Notes: generated from the sequence alone by a model not told the origin. Numbered from the stretch's first letter, positions 7,259-15,890 are shown. The stretch is 42,844 bases of DNA from JAQBQZ01 sp964554765 (GCA_964554765.1 CAZKPS010000004.1:1-42844), one strand, 5' to 3'. A program made the numbers and translations.

Positions 7259-10200
7259 CTATTCTACAAACGCTTCGTCAGTAAATGTGGCCTTGAGATC
7301 TTCAATCATTTTTGACTTCTCACTACCTTTGAATCCTGATCCCGCTGGAATAAGTCGTCCGAGGATAACATTTTCCATAAGACCTTTGAGTTTATCTTTT
7401 GATCCTTCGACAGATGCCTGGATAAGTACTCGAGTTGTATACTGGAATGATGCAGCAGAGAGGAAACTATTTCGAGTCTGAGATACATCAGAGATACCGA
7501 GTACTACAGCCTCTGCTTTAGCCTCTTCACCTCCATTAGCTTTTGCTTTTTCATTCTCCTCAACAAATTGTGAGTATTCAACAGTCTCACCTACCACAAG
7601 TGCAGTAGAGCCAATAGATTTAATCTTTACTCGTGAGAACATTTGTCGAACAATGATTTCAATATGCTTTCGTGACACAGGCTCTCCCTGGAGTTCGTAA
7701 AGCTTCTTGATTTCACTGATGATATAATCTTCTGCTTTTTGTTTTCCTGCATATTTGAAGAGTTCATCAATATCAGCAGAACCGTCAGTGATGATATCTC
7801 CCTTCTTTACACTGTCTCCCACTCTTACAAGAGGAACTCGAATTCGTGGAACAATATATTTACCATTTTCTTTCTTGAGTTTTGATTTTTCACCGAGCTC
7901 TGGAGTAACTGTAATCACCTTTTCCTTTCCATCATCCTGAATATCAGTCACAATTCCATCTGCATATGCAACGATAGCAGGAGTTTTTGGTCGTCGTTTT
8001 TCAAATACTTCTTCCACTCGAGGGAGACCCTGTGTAATATCTCCTCCGACTGATGCGGCACCTCCTCCGTGGAAAGTACGCATTGTAAGCTGTGTTCCCG
8101 GCTCACCAATAGCTTGAGCAGCAACTGTTCCTACAGCCTCTCCGAGGTCAACCTGTCGGTTCTTACCGAGATCCATACCATAACAGAGTGAACAAATACC
8201 TTCGTGTGATTTACATGTAAGAGGTGATCGTACGAACACTTCTTCAACTCCCGCTTTTTCAATCTTTTCTGCATCAAGTCCTGTTAGAAGATGACCTTTT
8301 TCAAAGAGAGTAGTACCACTAGCATCTTTTACATCTGCCATAAGCACACGTCCTTTAATATTCTTTGAGATTGGTGATTCAATACCTGAAGCTGTCTCTT
8401 TTCGAAGTATGATTCCTTCTTTCGTACCACAATCATTTTCAGAGATGAGTACATCCTGAGCTGCAACGAAGAGTCTTCGTGTGAGGTATCCCGCCTTCGC
8501 AGTGTTAAGCGCTGTATCGGCGAGACCTTTTCGAGAACCGTGTGTGTTGATGAAGTATTCAATTGGGTTGAACCCTTCTTTTGTTGAAGACATAATAGGG
8601 AGCTCAATAGTTTCTCCAGATGCGTTTTGGATAAGACCCTTCATACCCGCCATCTGTGTTACCTGTGCTGCAGAACCTCGGGCACCAGACTTCAACATAC
8701 TGTACATTGAACCCTTTGTATCCAAGTTTTCAATAACTAGTTTCTCAACCTTACCTTTAACTCCGTGCCAGATTTCGATATTCTTTCGAATTCGCTCTTC
8801 TTCAGAAAGAAGACCTTCGTTGTATTGTTCGTTTACAACTCCAGACTGTACCATCGCATCAGCGACAACACCTTTCTTTCCTTCTGGAACTTTCACATCA
8901 TCGAGACCAAATGTAATACCAGAAAGTGTTACATATTTGAATCCGAATGCTTTTACTTTGTCGAGAATCTTTGCGAGGTTATCAACTCCGTATCGTACCA
9001 TCATATCTGCCATCACACCCGCCATTGTTTTCTTATCTGTCTCTTTATTTACGAATGGATAGTCAGCTGGGAGAAGTTCGTTGAAGAGAATTCGTCCTAC
9101 AGTTGTTTCAAAGTGTTTACCACCGAATGCACTATACTTTTCTCCTTCTGGAGCCAATACAATAATCTTTGCTCGATATGAAAGCTCACCGAAGCTAATA
9201 GCTGCAATTGCACTTTCAAATGACTCAAAGTATTTTCCTTCACCCTTTTCTCCGGCAACCATCTGAGTCATCCAGTAACAACCAAGAACAATGTCCTGTT
9301 TGTCTACTGATGCAATAAGGTTTCCTGATCCAGGCTTAAGAATGTTTTTGTCCGCAGACATAATATTCTTCGCCTCAAGCTGTGCTTCGAGTGAAAGCGG
9401 AACGTGAACCGCCATAGTATCTCCGTCGAAGTCCGCGTTAAACGCTGTACATACGAGTGGGTGTACTCGGATAGCTGATCCTTCAATGAGCACTGGTCTA
9501 AAAGCCTGAATACCAAGTCGGTGAAGTGTAGGTGCTCGGTTTAGAAGCACATATTTGTCTTTGATAACATCTTCGAGAATTGCCCATACTTCTGGAATTC
9601 CTTCTTCGATAAGTCGTGATGCACCTCGGATGTTGTATGCAAGTTCTTGCTTCAAGATTTCTGAAATAACGAAAGGTCTAAACATTTCGAGAGCCATATT
9701 CTTTGGGAGACCACACTGATCGAGATTAAGTTCTGGTCCCACAACGATTACAGATCGTCCTGAGTAGTCCACTCGCTTTCCAAGAAGATTTTGTCGGAAG
9801 AGTCCTCTTTTACCCTTGAGATTATCAGAAAGTGACTTCAATACTCGTCGTGATGCAGCACCTGCTCCAGCATAAGCAGCATTTCCGTGTCGCTGTGATG
9901 AGTCAATGAGCGCATCTACCGCTTCCTGAAGAATTCGTTTTTCGTTTCGAAGAATTACTTCTGGTGCGTGGATTTCTTTGAGTTTCTTTAGTCGGTTGTT
10001 TCTGTTGATTACTCGTCGGTAGAGGTCGTTCACATCAGTTGTCGCGTGTCGTCCACCATCAAGAGCCACCATCGGTCGAAGTGCAGCAGGAATAACTGGA
10101 AGCGCAGTGATAAACATCCATTCAGGTCGAATGTTTGATGCAAGCATATTCTTGAGTACTGCAAGTCGCTTGTTGATTCGCTCTTTGTCTTGTGTGTTTG

Positions 10201-10924
10201 CTTTTTCTACTTGTTCTTCAAGCTCTCCTACAATCTTTTTGATATCAAGATTTTTGAAAATATTATATACAGCTTCTGCACCAATGGATGCTTCGAAGAT
10301 TGTTCCGTATTTGAGAGCATATTTGTGGTAGTGAACTTCGTCCAATACTTTACCTACTCGCATACTGTCGATTTCTACTTTTGTCGCAACAAGAAGATCC
10401 TTGATAGCATCTTTTGTTTTATCATCATTTACAGATTTTATTTTTGCTTTAAATTCTGAATCAAGATCTCGGAGTACTCGTTCCTTTTCTTCTTCATTTA
10501 CTTTTGTGATGAGATATCCTGCGAAGTAAACCACTTTTTCAACTTCTGCAGATGGAATACCAAGCACAAGTGAGATTCGCGATGGAATATTTCTAAGGAA
10601 CCAAATATGTGCTACAGGAGTTGAAAGCTCGATGTGTCCCATTCGTTCTCGTCGTACAATTGATCGTGTGATCTCTACTCCACATTTTTCACAAACAATA
10701 CCTTTGTATCGGATTCCTTTGTATTTTCCACAGTAACATTCATAATCCCTGTCTGGTCCAAAGATTTTTTCATCGAAGAGACCTGATTTTTCTGATCTCT
10801 GTGTTCGGTAGTTCATTGTCTCTGGCTTTGTTACTTCACCAAAAGACCAATCTCGAATTCGCTCAGGAGATGCAACCTGGAGAGCAATATAGTCAAACTT
10901 TTTTGATTCTTTTCTTTTTATCAT
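7259..10924 (-). CDS. rpoC: RNA polymerase beta' subunit
   Basis: 1221 residues; catalytic subunit of the transcription enzyme. Zinc-binding domain cysteines are C63, C65, C78 and C81 (note C-x-C rather than C-x2-C in the first pair). The active-site loop NADFDGD lies near residue 495. The trigger-loop/bridge region contains MAGMKGLIQNASGETIELPI and GSRKGLADTALNTAKAGYLT, and a second zinc site is CKSHEGICSLCYG. The chain is single, with none of the large lineage insertions. It starts 23 nt after rpoB and ends just before a strong hairpin. Confidence 0.98.
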   Translation of the reverse strand: MIKRKESKKFDYIALQVASPERIRDWSFGEVTKPETMNYRTQRSEKSGLFDEKIFGPDRDYECYCGKYKGIRYKGIVCEKCGVEITRSIVRRERMGHIELSTPVAHIWFLRNIPSRISLVLGIPSAEVEKVVYFAGYLITKVNEEEKERVLRDLDSEFKAKIKSVNDDKTKDAIKDLLVATKVEIDSMRVGKVLDEVHYHKYALKYGTIFEASIGAEAVYNIFKNLDIKKIVGELEEQVEKANTQDKERINKRLAVLKNMLASNIRPEWMFITALPVIPAALRPMVALDGGRHATTDVNDLYRRVINRNNRLKKLKEIHAPEVILRNEKRILQEAVDALIDSSQRHGNAAYAGAGAASRRVLKSLSDNLKGKRGLFRQNLLGKRVDYSGRSVIVVGPELNLDQCGLPKNMALEMFRPFVISEILKQELAYNIRGASRLIEEGIPEVWAILEDVIKDKYVLLNRAPTLHRLGIQAFRPVLIEGSAIRVHPLVCTAFNADFDGDTMAVHVPLSLEAQLEAKNIMSADKNILKPGSGNLIASVDKQDIVLGCYWMTQMVAGEKGEGKYFESFESAIAAISFGELSYRAKIIVLAPEGEKYSAFGGKHFETTVGRILFNELLPADYPFVNKETDKKTMAGVMADMMVRYGVDNLAKILDKVKAFGFKYVTLSGITFGLDDVKVPEGKKGVVADAMVQSGVVNEQYNEGLLSEEERIRKNIEIWHGVKGKVEKLVIENLDTKGSMYSMLKSGARGSAAQVTQMAGMKGLIQNASGETIELPIMSSTKEGFNPIEYFINTHGSRKGLADTALNTAKAGYLTRRLFVAAQDVLISENDCGTKEGIILRKETASGIESPISKNIKGRVLMADVKDASGTTLFEKGHLLTGLDAEKIEKAGVEEVFVRSPLTCKSHEGICSLCYGMDLGKNRQVDLGEAVGTVAAQAIGEPGTQLTMRTFHGGGAASVGGDITQGLPRVEEVFEKRRPKTPAIVAYADGIVTDIQDDGKEKVITVTPELGEKSKLKKENGKYIVPRIRVPLVRVGDSVKKGDIITDGSADIDELFKYAGKQKAEDYIISEIKKLYELQGEPVSRKHIEIIVRQMFSRVKIKSIGSTALVVGETVEYSQFVEENEKAKANGGEEAKAEAVVLGISDVSQTRNSFLSAASFQYTTRVLIQASVEGSKDKLKGLMENVILGRLIPAGSGFKGSEKSKMIEDLKATFTDEAFVE

Positions 10925-10947
10925 ATGAGTTTTTTATTTGTTTATAA

Positions 10948-13900
10948 TTATTTATTTGCTTCTCCATTATTTTCATCTTCCGACCGCTGAAGTGATACAT
11001 CAAGTCCTAATCCTCGAAGGTTTGCAAGGAGTACATTGAATGATGCAGGTGAATTACTTTGTTCGATTCTTTCTCCTCGTACGATTGCATCAAATGTTGC
11101 AGATCGTCCTACAATATCGTCAGACTTTACAGTGAGCATCTCTCGAAGCATATATGCTGCTCCGTGACCGAGAAGTGCCCACACTTCCATTTCTCCAAAT
11201 CGCTGACCTCCTCCTTGAGCTTTACCTCCAAGTGGCTGCTGAGTGATGAGAGAGTAAGGGCCGATTGATCGCATATGAATCTTGTCCTCAACCATGTGGT
11301 GAAGCTTCAAGATGTACATATATCCAACAGCAATTTTCTGTTTGAATTCGTCTCCTGTTCGTCCATCAAAGAGTGTTACTTTACCATCTGCACCTACACC
11401 TGCTTTTACCAATTCATCTTTGATTTCTGTATCTGTCGCACCAATAAATGGAGGCACGATAGCTTGATAGTTCAAACTATTTGCAGCCATACCGAGGTGG
11501 ATTTCGAGGATCTGTCCTAGGTTCATTCGAGAAGGCACACCAAGCGGAGTGAGCACCATATCTACTGGCACACCATCCTTGTCATATGGCATATCTTCTT
11601 CAGGAAGCACGATTGAGATAACACCTTTGTTTCCGTGTCGTCCAGCAAGCTTGTCTCCCACTGATACGTTTCGGAGCTGGGCTACTTCGATATGAATTCT
11701 TTTTATGATTCCACTTTCGAGTTTATCGCCTTTTTCTCGTGAGAATACTTTGATATTGATTACTCGTCCTCGCTTTCCGTTTTCCATTCGCTTTGAAGAG
11801 TCTTTTACATCTCGAGATTTTTCACCGAAGATTGATCGGAGAAGTCGCTCTTCTGGAGTAAGCTGGGTCTCACCCTTTGGAGTAATTTTACCTACGAGAA
11901 TATCTCCAGGTCGTACCTCTGCACCGATTCGTACAATACCTTCTTCATCCAAGTTTTTGAGTTTGTTCTCACCTACGTTTGGAATATCAGGAGTTGTTAC
12001 TTCAGGCCCAAGCTTAGTATCTCGCACATTAATGATGAATTCTTCGATGTGGATAGATGTAAACTTACTGTCTTTAACGAGTCTTTCTGAAAGCACAATC
12101 GCATCTTCGTAGTTCTGTCCTGACCATGTCATAAACGCTACTCGAACATTTTGTCCGATTGCGATTTCTCCATCTACAGTAGTTGAAGCATCAGCAAGTA
12201 CATCACCCTTAGACACTTTGTCTCCGAGTCGTACCTGTGGTCGCTGGTGGAAAGATGTGAATTGGTTTGTTCTTTCAAATTGAGAAAGAATAAATTCAAT
12301 CTCTTTTCCTTTTGCATTTTTGAGTTTAATGAGTTTTGCATCTACGTGTGAGATTGTTCCATCTTCAGGAGCCACAATCACTCGTCCTGTATCTCGTGCA
12401 GCTTTTTCTTCCATACCTGTCGCTACAAGCGGAGCTTCTGGGATAACACATGGAGTAGCCTGCTTCTGCATGTTTGAGGCCATAAGAGATCGGTTCGCTT
12501 CATCGTGGTTTAGGAACGGAATCATAGATGTTGCGATTGAGAATGCTTCGTTCGTTGCAACGTCGATGAGTTGTACTTCATCTCGGTTAACAAGTGCTGG
12601 CTTACCTTTGATTCGTACTTCTACATTTTCTTCAAGAATATGACCCTCTTTATCTGTTGGTGTCGCAGCGTGAGCAATAACGAAACCTTCTTCTTCAAGA
12701 GCGTTCATATATACAATCTCTTTTGAAACTTTTCCATTCTTTACCTTTGCATATGGAGCTTCGATCATTCCAAATTCGTTTACTCGAGCATATGACGCAA
12801 GGTGAAGCACAAGACCAATGTTCTGACCTTCTGGTGTGTGAATTGGACAGATTCTTCCGTAGTGTGATGAGTGCACGTCTCGAACTTCGAACGATGCTCT
12901 CTCTCGTGTAAGTCCTCCAGGCCCAAGAGCAGATACAGTTCGAAGATGTTCGAGCTCTGTGAGCACGTTCTCCTGCTGCATAAACTGTGAAAGCTGGTTT
13001 GTGTTAAAGAATTCTTTGATTCGAGCCTGAAGTGGTCGTGGTGAGATGAGATTGATTGGGAGAGTTGTATCAGTATCAATTGTAGACATTCTGTTCTGAA
13101 TGTTTTTCTTGATCTGTGCCATACCTACTCGAATCTTCTGCTGAAGGAGTTCACCCATGAATCGTACTCGTCGTGATCCCAAGTGATCAATATCATCTGC
13201 GTTTTCTGTCGGGTTATTATTGAGGAATGCGAGGTGATTAATGATTGTTGCAAGATCGTCGAGAGTGATAGTCTTTTTGCCAAGAGATTTTTCATCCATT
13301 GGTTTCTCGAATCGCTTGTTGAATCGGTGTCGTCCTACTCGAGAAAGATCGTATCGCTCTTCATTAAAGAGTCCCATTACGAATTCTCGCGCATTTTCTC
13401 CTGTCGCCATTTCACCATCTCGAAGTCGCTTGTGGATTTCCATCGCAGCTTCGTCTGTAGTTTTTGCGTGGTCTTTTGCGAGAGTTGCATCGATGAATTT
13501 CTTTGTCTCTGGAGAGTCTTTGAAAAGTTTTAAGATTTCTTCGTCAGTCTTTACACCAAATACTCGAAGGAGTGATGTAATTGGGAACTTTCTCTTTCGA
13601 TCGATTCGAACAAAGAGTGCTCCATCTGATTCTGTTTCGATTTCAACCCAAACACCTCGTGCAGGGATAATCTTTGCACCGTAAAAATTCTGAGATTTTG
13701 TCTCAGATGATGTAAAGAATACTCCGAAAGATCGTGCAAGCTGTGGAACAATAGCTCGTTCAATACCGTTTACGATGAATGTTCCTCGCTCTGTCATCAC
13801 AGGGAAATCAGCAAGGAAAATCTCTTGCTCTTTTTCTCCTCCAAATACTTTGTTCTTAAGTTTTACAAAGATTTTAAGTGGAGCTTCGTAGTTTATTTTA

Positions 13901-14184
13901 TTTTCTTTTGCAAATCGTTCATCAAACTTTGGGGTTCCGATTTCGAACTTACCAAATGAGAATTCAAACTTCTTGCCTGAGTAGTCGGCAATGTTTTGGA
14001 ATTCTTCGAATACTTCTTTGAGACCTTTCTCGATAACCCACTTGTATGAGTTAACCTGACCTTCTACCAAGTTTGGTAGTGGTGCGAGAGGCTCCTTAAA
14101 ATTTTTAAAATACTTCTTATTCTTTGTGTTCGCAGAAAGACCGAGCTTCTGTGACACCGCACCTTCAGTATGTGTTTTAGACAT
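10948..14184 (-). CDS. rpoB: RNA polymerase beta subunit
   Basis: About 1078 residues from the ATG at 14184 (MSKTHTEGAV). The frame is open to a TTG at 14199, but no family member needs those five residues. Recognisable blocks include RERASFEVRDVHSSHYGRIC, the catalytic-core GQNYEDAIVLSE, KITPKGE, RHGNKGVIS and the C-terminal LGGKAQGGGQRFGEMEVWAL. It forms the polymerase core with RpoC, which follows 23 nt downstream. It is transcribed from its own promoter about 160 nt upstream, through a leader whose best Shine-Dalgarno is misplaced relative to this start (see the leader entry). Confidence 0.97.
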   Translation of the reverse strand: MSKTHTEGAVSQKLGLSANTKNKKYFKNFKEPLAPLPNLVEGQVNSYKWVIEKGLKEVFEEFQNIADYSGKKFEFSFGKFEIGTPKFDERFAKENKINYEAPLKIFVKLKNKVFGGEKEQEIFLADFPVMTERGTFIVNGIERAIVPQLARSFGVFFTSSETKSQNFYGAKIIPARGVWVEIETESDGALFVRIDRKRKFPITSLLRVFGVKTDEEILKLFKDSPETKKFIDATLAKDHAKTTDEAAMEIHKRLRDGEMATGENAREFVMGLFNEERYDLSRVGRHRFNKRFEKPMDEKSLGKKTITLDDLATIINHLAFLNNNPTENADDIDHLGSRRVRFMGELLQQKIRVGMAQIKKNIQNRMSTIDTDTTLPINLISPRPLQARIKEFFNTNQLSQFMQQENVLTELEHLRTVSALGPGGLTRERASFEVRDVHSSHYGRICPIHTPEGQNIGLVLHLASYARVNEFGMIEAPYAKVKNGKVSKEIVYMNALEEEGFVIAHAATPTDKEGHILEENVEVRIKGKPALVNRDEVQLIDVATNEAFSIATSMIPFLNHDEANRSLMASNMQKQATPCVIPEAPLVATGMEEKAARDTGRVIVAPEDGTISHVDAKLIKLKNAKGKEIEFILSQFERTNQFTSFHQRPQVRLGDKVSKGDVLADASTTVDGEIAIGQNVRVAFMTWSGQNYEDAIVLSERLVKDSKFTSIHIEEFIINVRDTKLGPEVTTPDIPNVGENKLKNLDEEGIVRIGAEVRPGDILVGKITPKGETQLTPEERLLRSIFGEKSRDVKDSSKRMENGKRGRVINIKVFSREKGDKLESGIIKRIHIEVAQLRNVSVGDKLAGRHGNKGVISIVLPEEDMPYDKDGVPVDMVLTPLGVPSRMNLGQILEIHLGMAANSLNYQAIVPPFIGATDTEIKDELVKAGVGADGKVTLFDGRTGDEFKQKIAVGYMYILKLHHMVEDKIHMRSIGPYSLITQQPLGGKAQGGGQRFGEMEVWALLGHGAAYMLREMLTVKSDDIVGRSATFDAIVRGERIEQSNSPASFNVLLANLRGLGLDVSLQRSEDENNGEANK

Positions 14185-14346
14185 ATATGTTTTTCTCAAA
14201 TAAAAACATAAAATAACACAATACCTCCTCCTTCTAAGAAGTATTGTAGTATCTTTGATGTTTAGTAGATGAGCAAGATGTTAAACTAAACGCTTATAAT
14301 ATTGAAATACTTGACAAGCTCTGAATAACACAATCTTGCTATGTCA
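14177..14346 (-). promoter_or_regulatory. rpoB leader with hairpin-sequestered Shine-Dalgarno and possible 10-codon upstream ORF
   Basis: The leader has a near-perfect Shine-Dalgarno, AGGAGGAGGT, at 14232-14223, about 38 nt before the rpoB ATG and so too far to serve it. The SD lies in the loop of a hairpin whose 7-bp stem is ACAATAC/GTATTGT (14218-14224 with 14241-14247). Thirteen bases past the SD, ATG at 14209 opens a 10-codon frame whose TAA (14179-14177) overlaps the rpoB start, suitable for translational coupling. Whether the short frame is translated is inference. Confidence 0.45.
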
Positions 14347-14352
14347 CGCGTG

Positions 14353-14380
14353 ATTATAGCATAGCTACTTTAGGTTGCAA
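14353..14380 (-). promoter_or_regulatory. rpoB promoter
   Basis: On the minus strand TTGCAA (14380-14375), a 16-nt spacer and TATAAT (14358-14353). Predicted transcription start is near 14346. Confidence 0.8.
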
Positions 14381-14429
14381 GTGCGTAAGTTGATTAGGTT
14401 GTGAGTAAAACTTAAAATATGACTAAGTA

Positions 14430-14458
14430 TTGACAAAAACTGTATTATATGAGAAAAT
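14430..14458 (+). promoter_or_regulatory. Promoter of the 14.5-kb small transcript
   Basis: A consensus TTGACA (14430-14435) is followed after 17 nt by GAAAAT (14453-14458) with an upstream TGA, an extended -10 arrangement. It points away from the rpoB promoter. Confidence 0.55.
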
Positions 14459-14464
14459 TTAACT

Positions 14465-14745
14465 AACCGGGCAACAAACCATCCCGCTCGGTAATCCAAA
14501 CGAATAAAATAGTATCGCCTGAGAACTCTTCTCTGGAAATACACATTCAACTTTGGTGGTATTTTGAGGGCCTATCCTCTTCCTGCCGCCGCAACCGCTC
14601 TTTATACGAAATACCCAAGTCGACCAAAGGCTATCCGGAGGTCAAGAAAAGGGAGTTTACGCTCAGCGTAGCTAACCATTTGGGCTCGTTCAAACCATCA
14701 TCACACTCAAACCCCGTTGGCTTCAAGCTGACGGGGTTTCTCATT
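14465..14745 (+). ncRNA. Putative ~280-nt non-coding RNA between the rpoB and trmD regions
   Basis: A promoter starts at 14430 and a strong terminator ends near 14745, with no credible start codon between them. GC content is visibly higher than in surrounding intergenic DNA, and local hairpins are present (for example TACG-CTCAG-CGTA near 14660). I searched by eye for RNase P, SRP, tmRNA and tRNA signatures on both strands and found none. One plus frame is open for 97 codons from 14467 to 14757, but its only ATG (14449) is followed after five codons by TAA and lies upstream of the predicted transcription start. An RNA gene is the better reading; an unusual or decayed coding gene remains possible. 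Confidence 0.45.
14709..14739 (+). terminator. Terminator of the small transcript
   Basis: The stem AAACCCCGT/ACGGGGTTT has an inner GGCTT/AAGCT extension, and a T-rich tail follows on the plus strand. It also lies after trmD on the minus strand, so it may serve both. Confidence 0.75.
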
Positions 14746-14761
14746 TCATGTTTTAGCTAAA

Positions 14762-15469
14762 CTATTTCAGATCGCCATGCCCAGCTCTCCAAACCTCAAT
14801 CTCCTTATGATTTCCAGACAAAAGCACTTTTGGTACCTTATATTTCTTACCTTTATACTCTAGTATTTCAGGACGTGTATATACCTCGCTTGAAGCTACC
14901 CTCTCCTCTTCTCGGGAGTCGAAGTTGCCGAGCACCCCCTCAATCTGTCTTGAGATACTATCAATCATAATCATAGCTGGGATCTCTCCACCTGTAAGCA
15001 CATAATCCCCTACAGAGACATCTTCCATTTTGAATACTTTTTTGATACGTGCATCTATCCCCTCGTATCGTCCGCAAATGAAAATAATATCAGTGTATTT
15101 TTTAACACCCACTTTTGCATATTCTGTATCAAATTTTCTGCCACTTGGTGAAAAGAAAATGATTTTAGTTTTTGATTTTTGATTCTTAATTTTTGATTTT
15201 GCTCTTTCTATTGCTTTTATAACCGGAAGTGCCTCTATCACCATTCCCGGTCCTCCACCATACGGCTTATCGTCAACACGTAAGTATGGTTTAAAATCGC
15301 TTTCACCCGACAAAACTCGCTTCGCCTGAGTTTTAGACGGGCGAGCAAAATCTCGAGGATTGTAGAATGAGACTTTGATTTTCTTCTCCTTTATCGCCCG
15401 GGCCAAAATAGACTCAGATAGATATGAGGCGACAAGATCTGGAAACAATGTAATTACATGGAAACGCAT
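14762..15469 (-). CDS. trmD: tRNA (guanine37-N1)-methyltransferase
   Basis: 235 residues; SAM-dependent methylation of G37 in tRNAs reading CNN codons. Typical N-terminus MRFHVITLFPDLVASYLSESI. The SPOUT trefoil-knot segments are IIFFSPSGRKFD, IFICGRYEGIDARI and VGDYVLTGGEIPAMIMIDSI, and KVLLSGNHKEIEVWR lies near the C-terminus. The helix before the knot is the lysine-rich KSKIKNQKSKTK, encoded by the A-rich repeated word found in intergenic DNA (15161-15200). On the minus strand it follows the KH gene and a probable ncRNA. A TGTTATAAG hexamer nine bases before the ATG suggests its own leaderless transcript. Confidence 0.96.
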   Translation of the reverse strand: MRFHVITLFPDLVASYLSESILARAIKEKKIKVSFYNPRDFARPSKTQAKRVLSGESDFKPYLRVDDKPYGGGPGMVIEALPVIKAIERAKSKIKNQKSKTKIIFFSPSGRKFDTEYAKVGVKKYTDIIFICGRYEGIDARIKKVFKMEDVSVGDYVLTGGEIPAMIMIDSISRQIEGVLGNFDSREEERVASSEVYTRPEILEYKGKKYKVPKVLLSGNHKEIEVWRAGHGDLK

Positions 15470-15478
15470 TACCTATAA

Positions 15479-15487
15479 CTTATAACA
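15479..15487 (-). promoter_or_regulatory. Possible extended -10 of trmD
   Basis: TGTTATAAG on the minus strand, nine bases before the trmD ATG and just past the terminator of the upstream small RNA. Confidence 0.45.
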
Positions 15488-15504
15488 AATAGCAATAAAA
15501 GCAA

Positions 15505-15682
15505 GAAGCTGGTTCGCGCGAACGCGAACCAGCTCTAGAGGGTTGATGAATCAGAGAGGTGTCTAATCTCTCGGACTTGTTTGCACATAATGCTTATTCC
15601 CGTTTGGGGCACTAGCCATATCATCAACTACCAGAATCGTATTTAAGTGCGATAGTGCACAGATCCTGGCGCAACATCTCTA
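15505..15682 (-). ncRNA. Putative ~178-nt structured RNA upstream of trmD
   Basis: An extended -10 (15697-15689) precedes it and a 12-bp terminator ends it. Reading on the minus strand, three helices can form: a closing one, TAGAG plus GTTG with CAAC plus CTCTA; a hairpin CCAGGATC/GATTCTGG (one G-U pair) holding a smaller GTGC/GCAC; and an arm TGATGA/TCATCA holding GAGAG/CTCTC. This is a three-way junction with an internal loop containing TGCCCCAAACGGGAATAAG. It has no open frame of note. It could be a free small RNA, or a leader whose terminator regulates trmD. No known class was recognised. Confidence 0.55.
15507..15534 (-). terminator. Terminator of the RNA upstream of trmD
   Basis: Perfect 12-bp stem AGCTGGTTCGCG / CGCGAACCAGCT with a CGAA loop. 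On the minus strand it is followed by TCTTGCTTTTATT. Confidence 0.7.
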
Positions 15683-15688
15683 CCACAC

Positions 15689-15697
15689 ATTATAACA
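15689..15697 (-). promoter_or_regulatory. Extended -10 of the RNA upstream of trmD
   Basis: TGTTATAAT on the minus strand. No -35 is present; that position is occupied by a hairpin. Confidence 0.6.
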
Positions 15698-15700
15698 TAG

Positions 15701-15730
15701 AAGCCAGTTCGCGCCCGCGCGAACTGGCTT
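15701..15730. repeat. GC-rich hairpin, sister of the terminator at 15507-15534
   Basis: AAGCCAGTTCGCGC pairs with GCGCGAACTGGCTT over 14 bp with a 2-nt centre. Its arm closely resembles that of the 15507 terminator (CCAGTTCGCG versus GCTGGTTCGCG). Neither side has a good T-tract, so it may bound a short upstream transcript (15773-15700) or be only structural. Confidence 0.6.
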
Positions 15731-15792
15731 TGAAGAACTTGTTCCTGTTATAGTTACAGGCGTCAGTTATTCGATAATCATTATACTTTTTT

Positions 15793-15838
15793 CAAATCAA
15801 AATGCACGGCGCCTGTAGGCGCCGTGCATTTTGATTTG
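15793..15838. terminator. Long hairpin after the KH gene
   Basis: 21-bp perfect stem with a TGTA loop (core GCACGGCGCC / GGCGCCGTGC). On the minus strand the 3' side runs into AAAAAAG rather than T, but the A/T-rich arms make it usable in either direction. Confidence 0.65.
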
Positions 15839-15851
15839 ATTACTTGTTTAC

Positions 15852-15871
15852 CCTGCCTGTCGGCAGACAGG
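15852..15871. repeat. CCTG-rich palindromic element
   Basis: CCTGCCTGTCGGCAGACAGG can fold two ways (CTGCC/GGCAG or CCTGT/ACAGG). I recall similar CCTGCC/GGCAGG palindromes as common intergenic elements in Parcubacteria; here there is one copy, just after the KH gene. Confidence 0.5.
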
Positions 15872-15890
15872 TTACTACTTGATTACTTAA

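Noticed and set aside
12320..12643. Long antisense frames opposite rpoB, rpoC, smc and pheT
   Set aside because: They mirror the codon pattern of the real genes (Ser/Arg-rich antisense products) and lack start signals.
14365..14550. 61-residue minus-strand frame upstream of rpoB
   Set aside because: It runs across the rpoB promoter and has no terminator, promoter or familiar sequence.
14467..14757. 97-codon open frame as a protein gene
   Set aside because: There is no start codon inside; the only upstream ATG is followed by TAA after five codons and lies before the predicted transcription start. Kept as ncRNA with this caveat.
15505..15682. T-box or other known riboswitch before trmD
   Set aside because: There is no T-box AGGGTGGNACCGCG-type bulge and no signature of classes I know; left as unassigned RNA.
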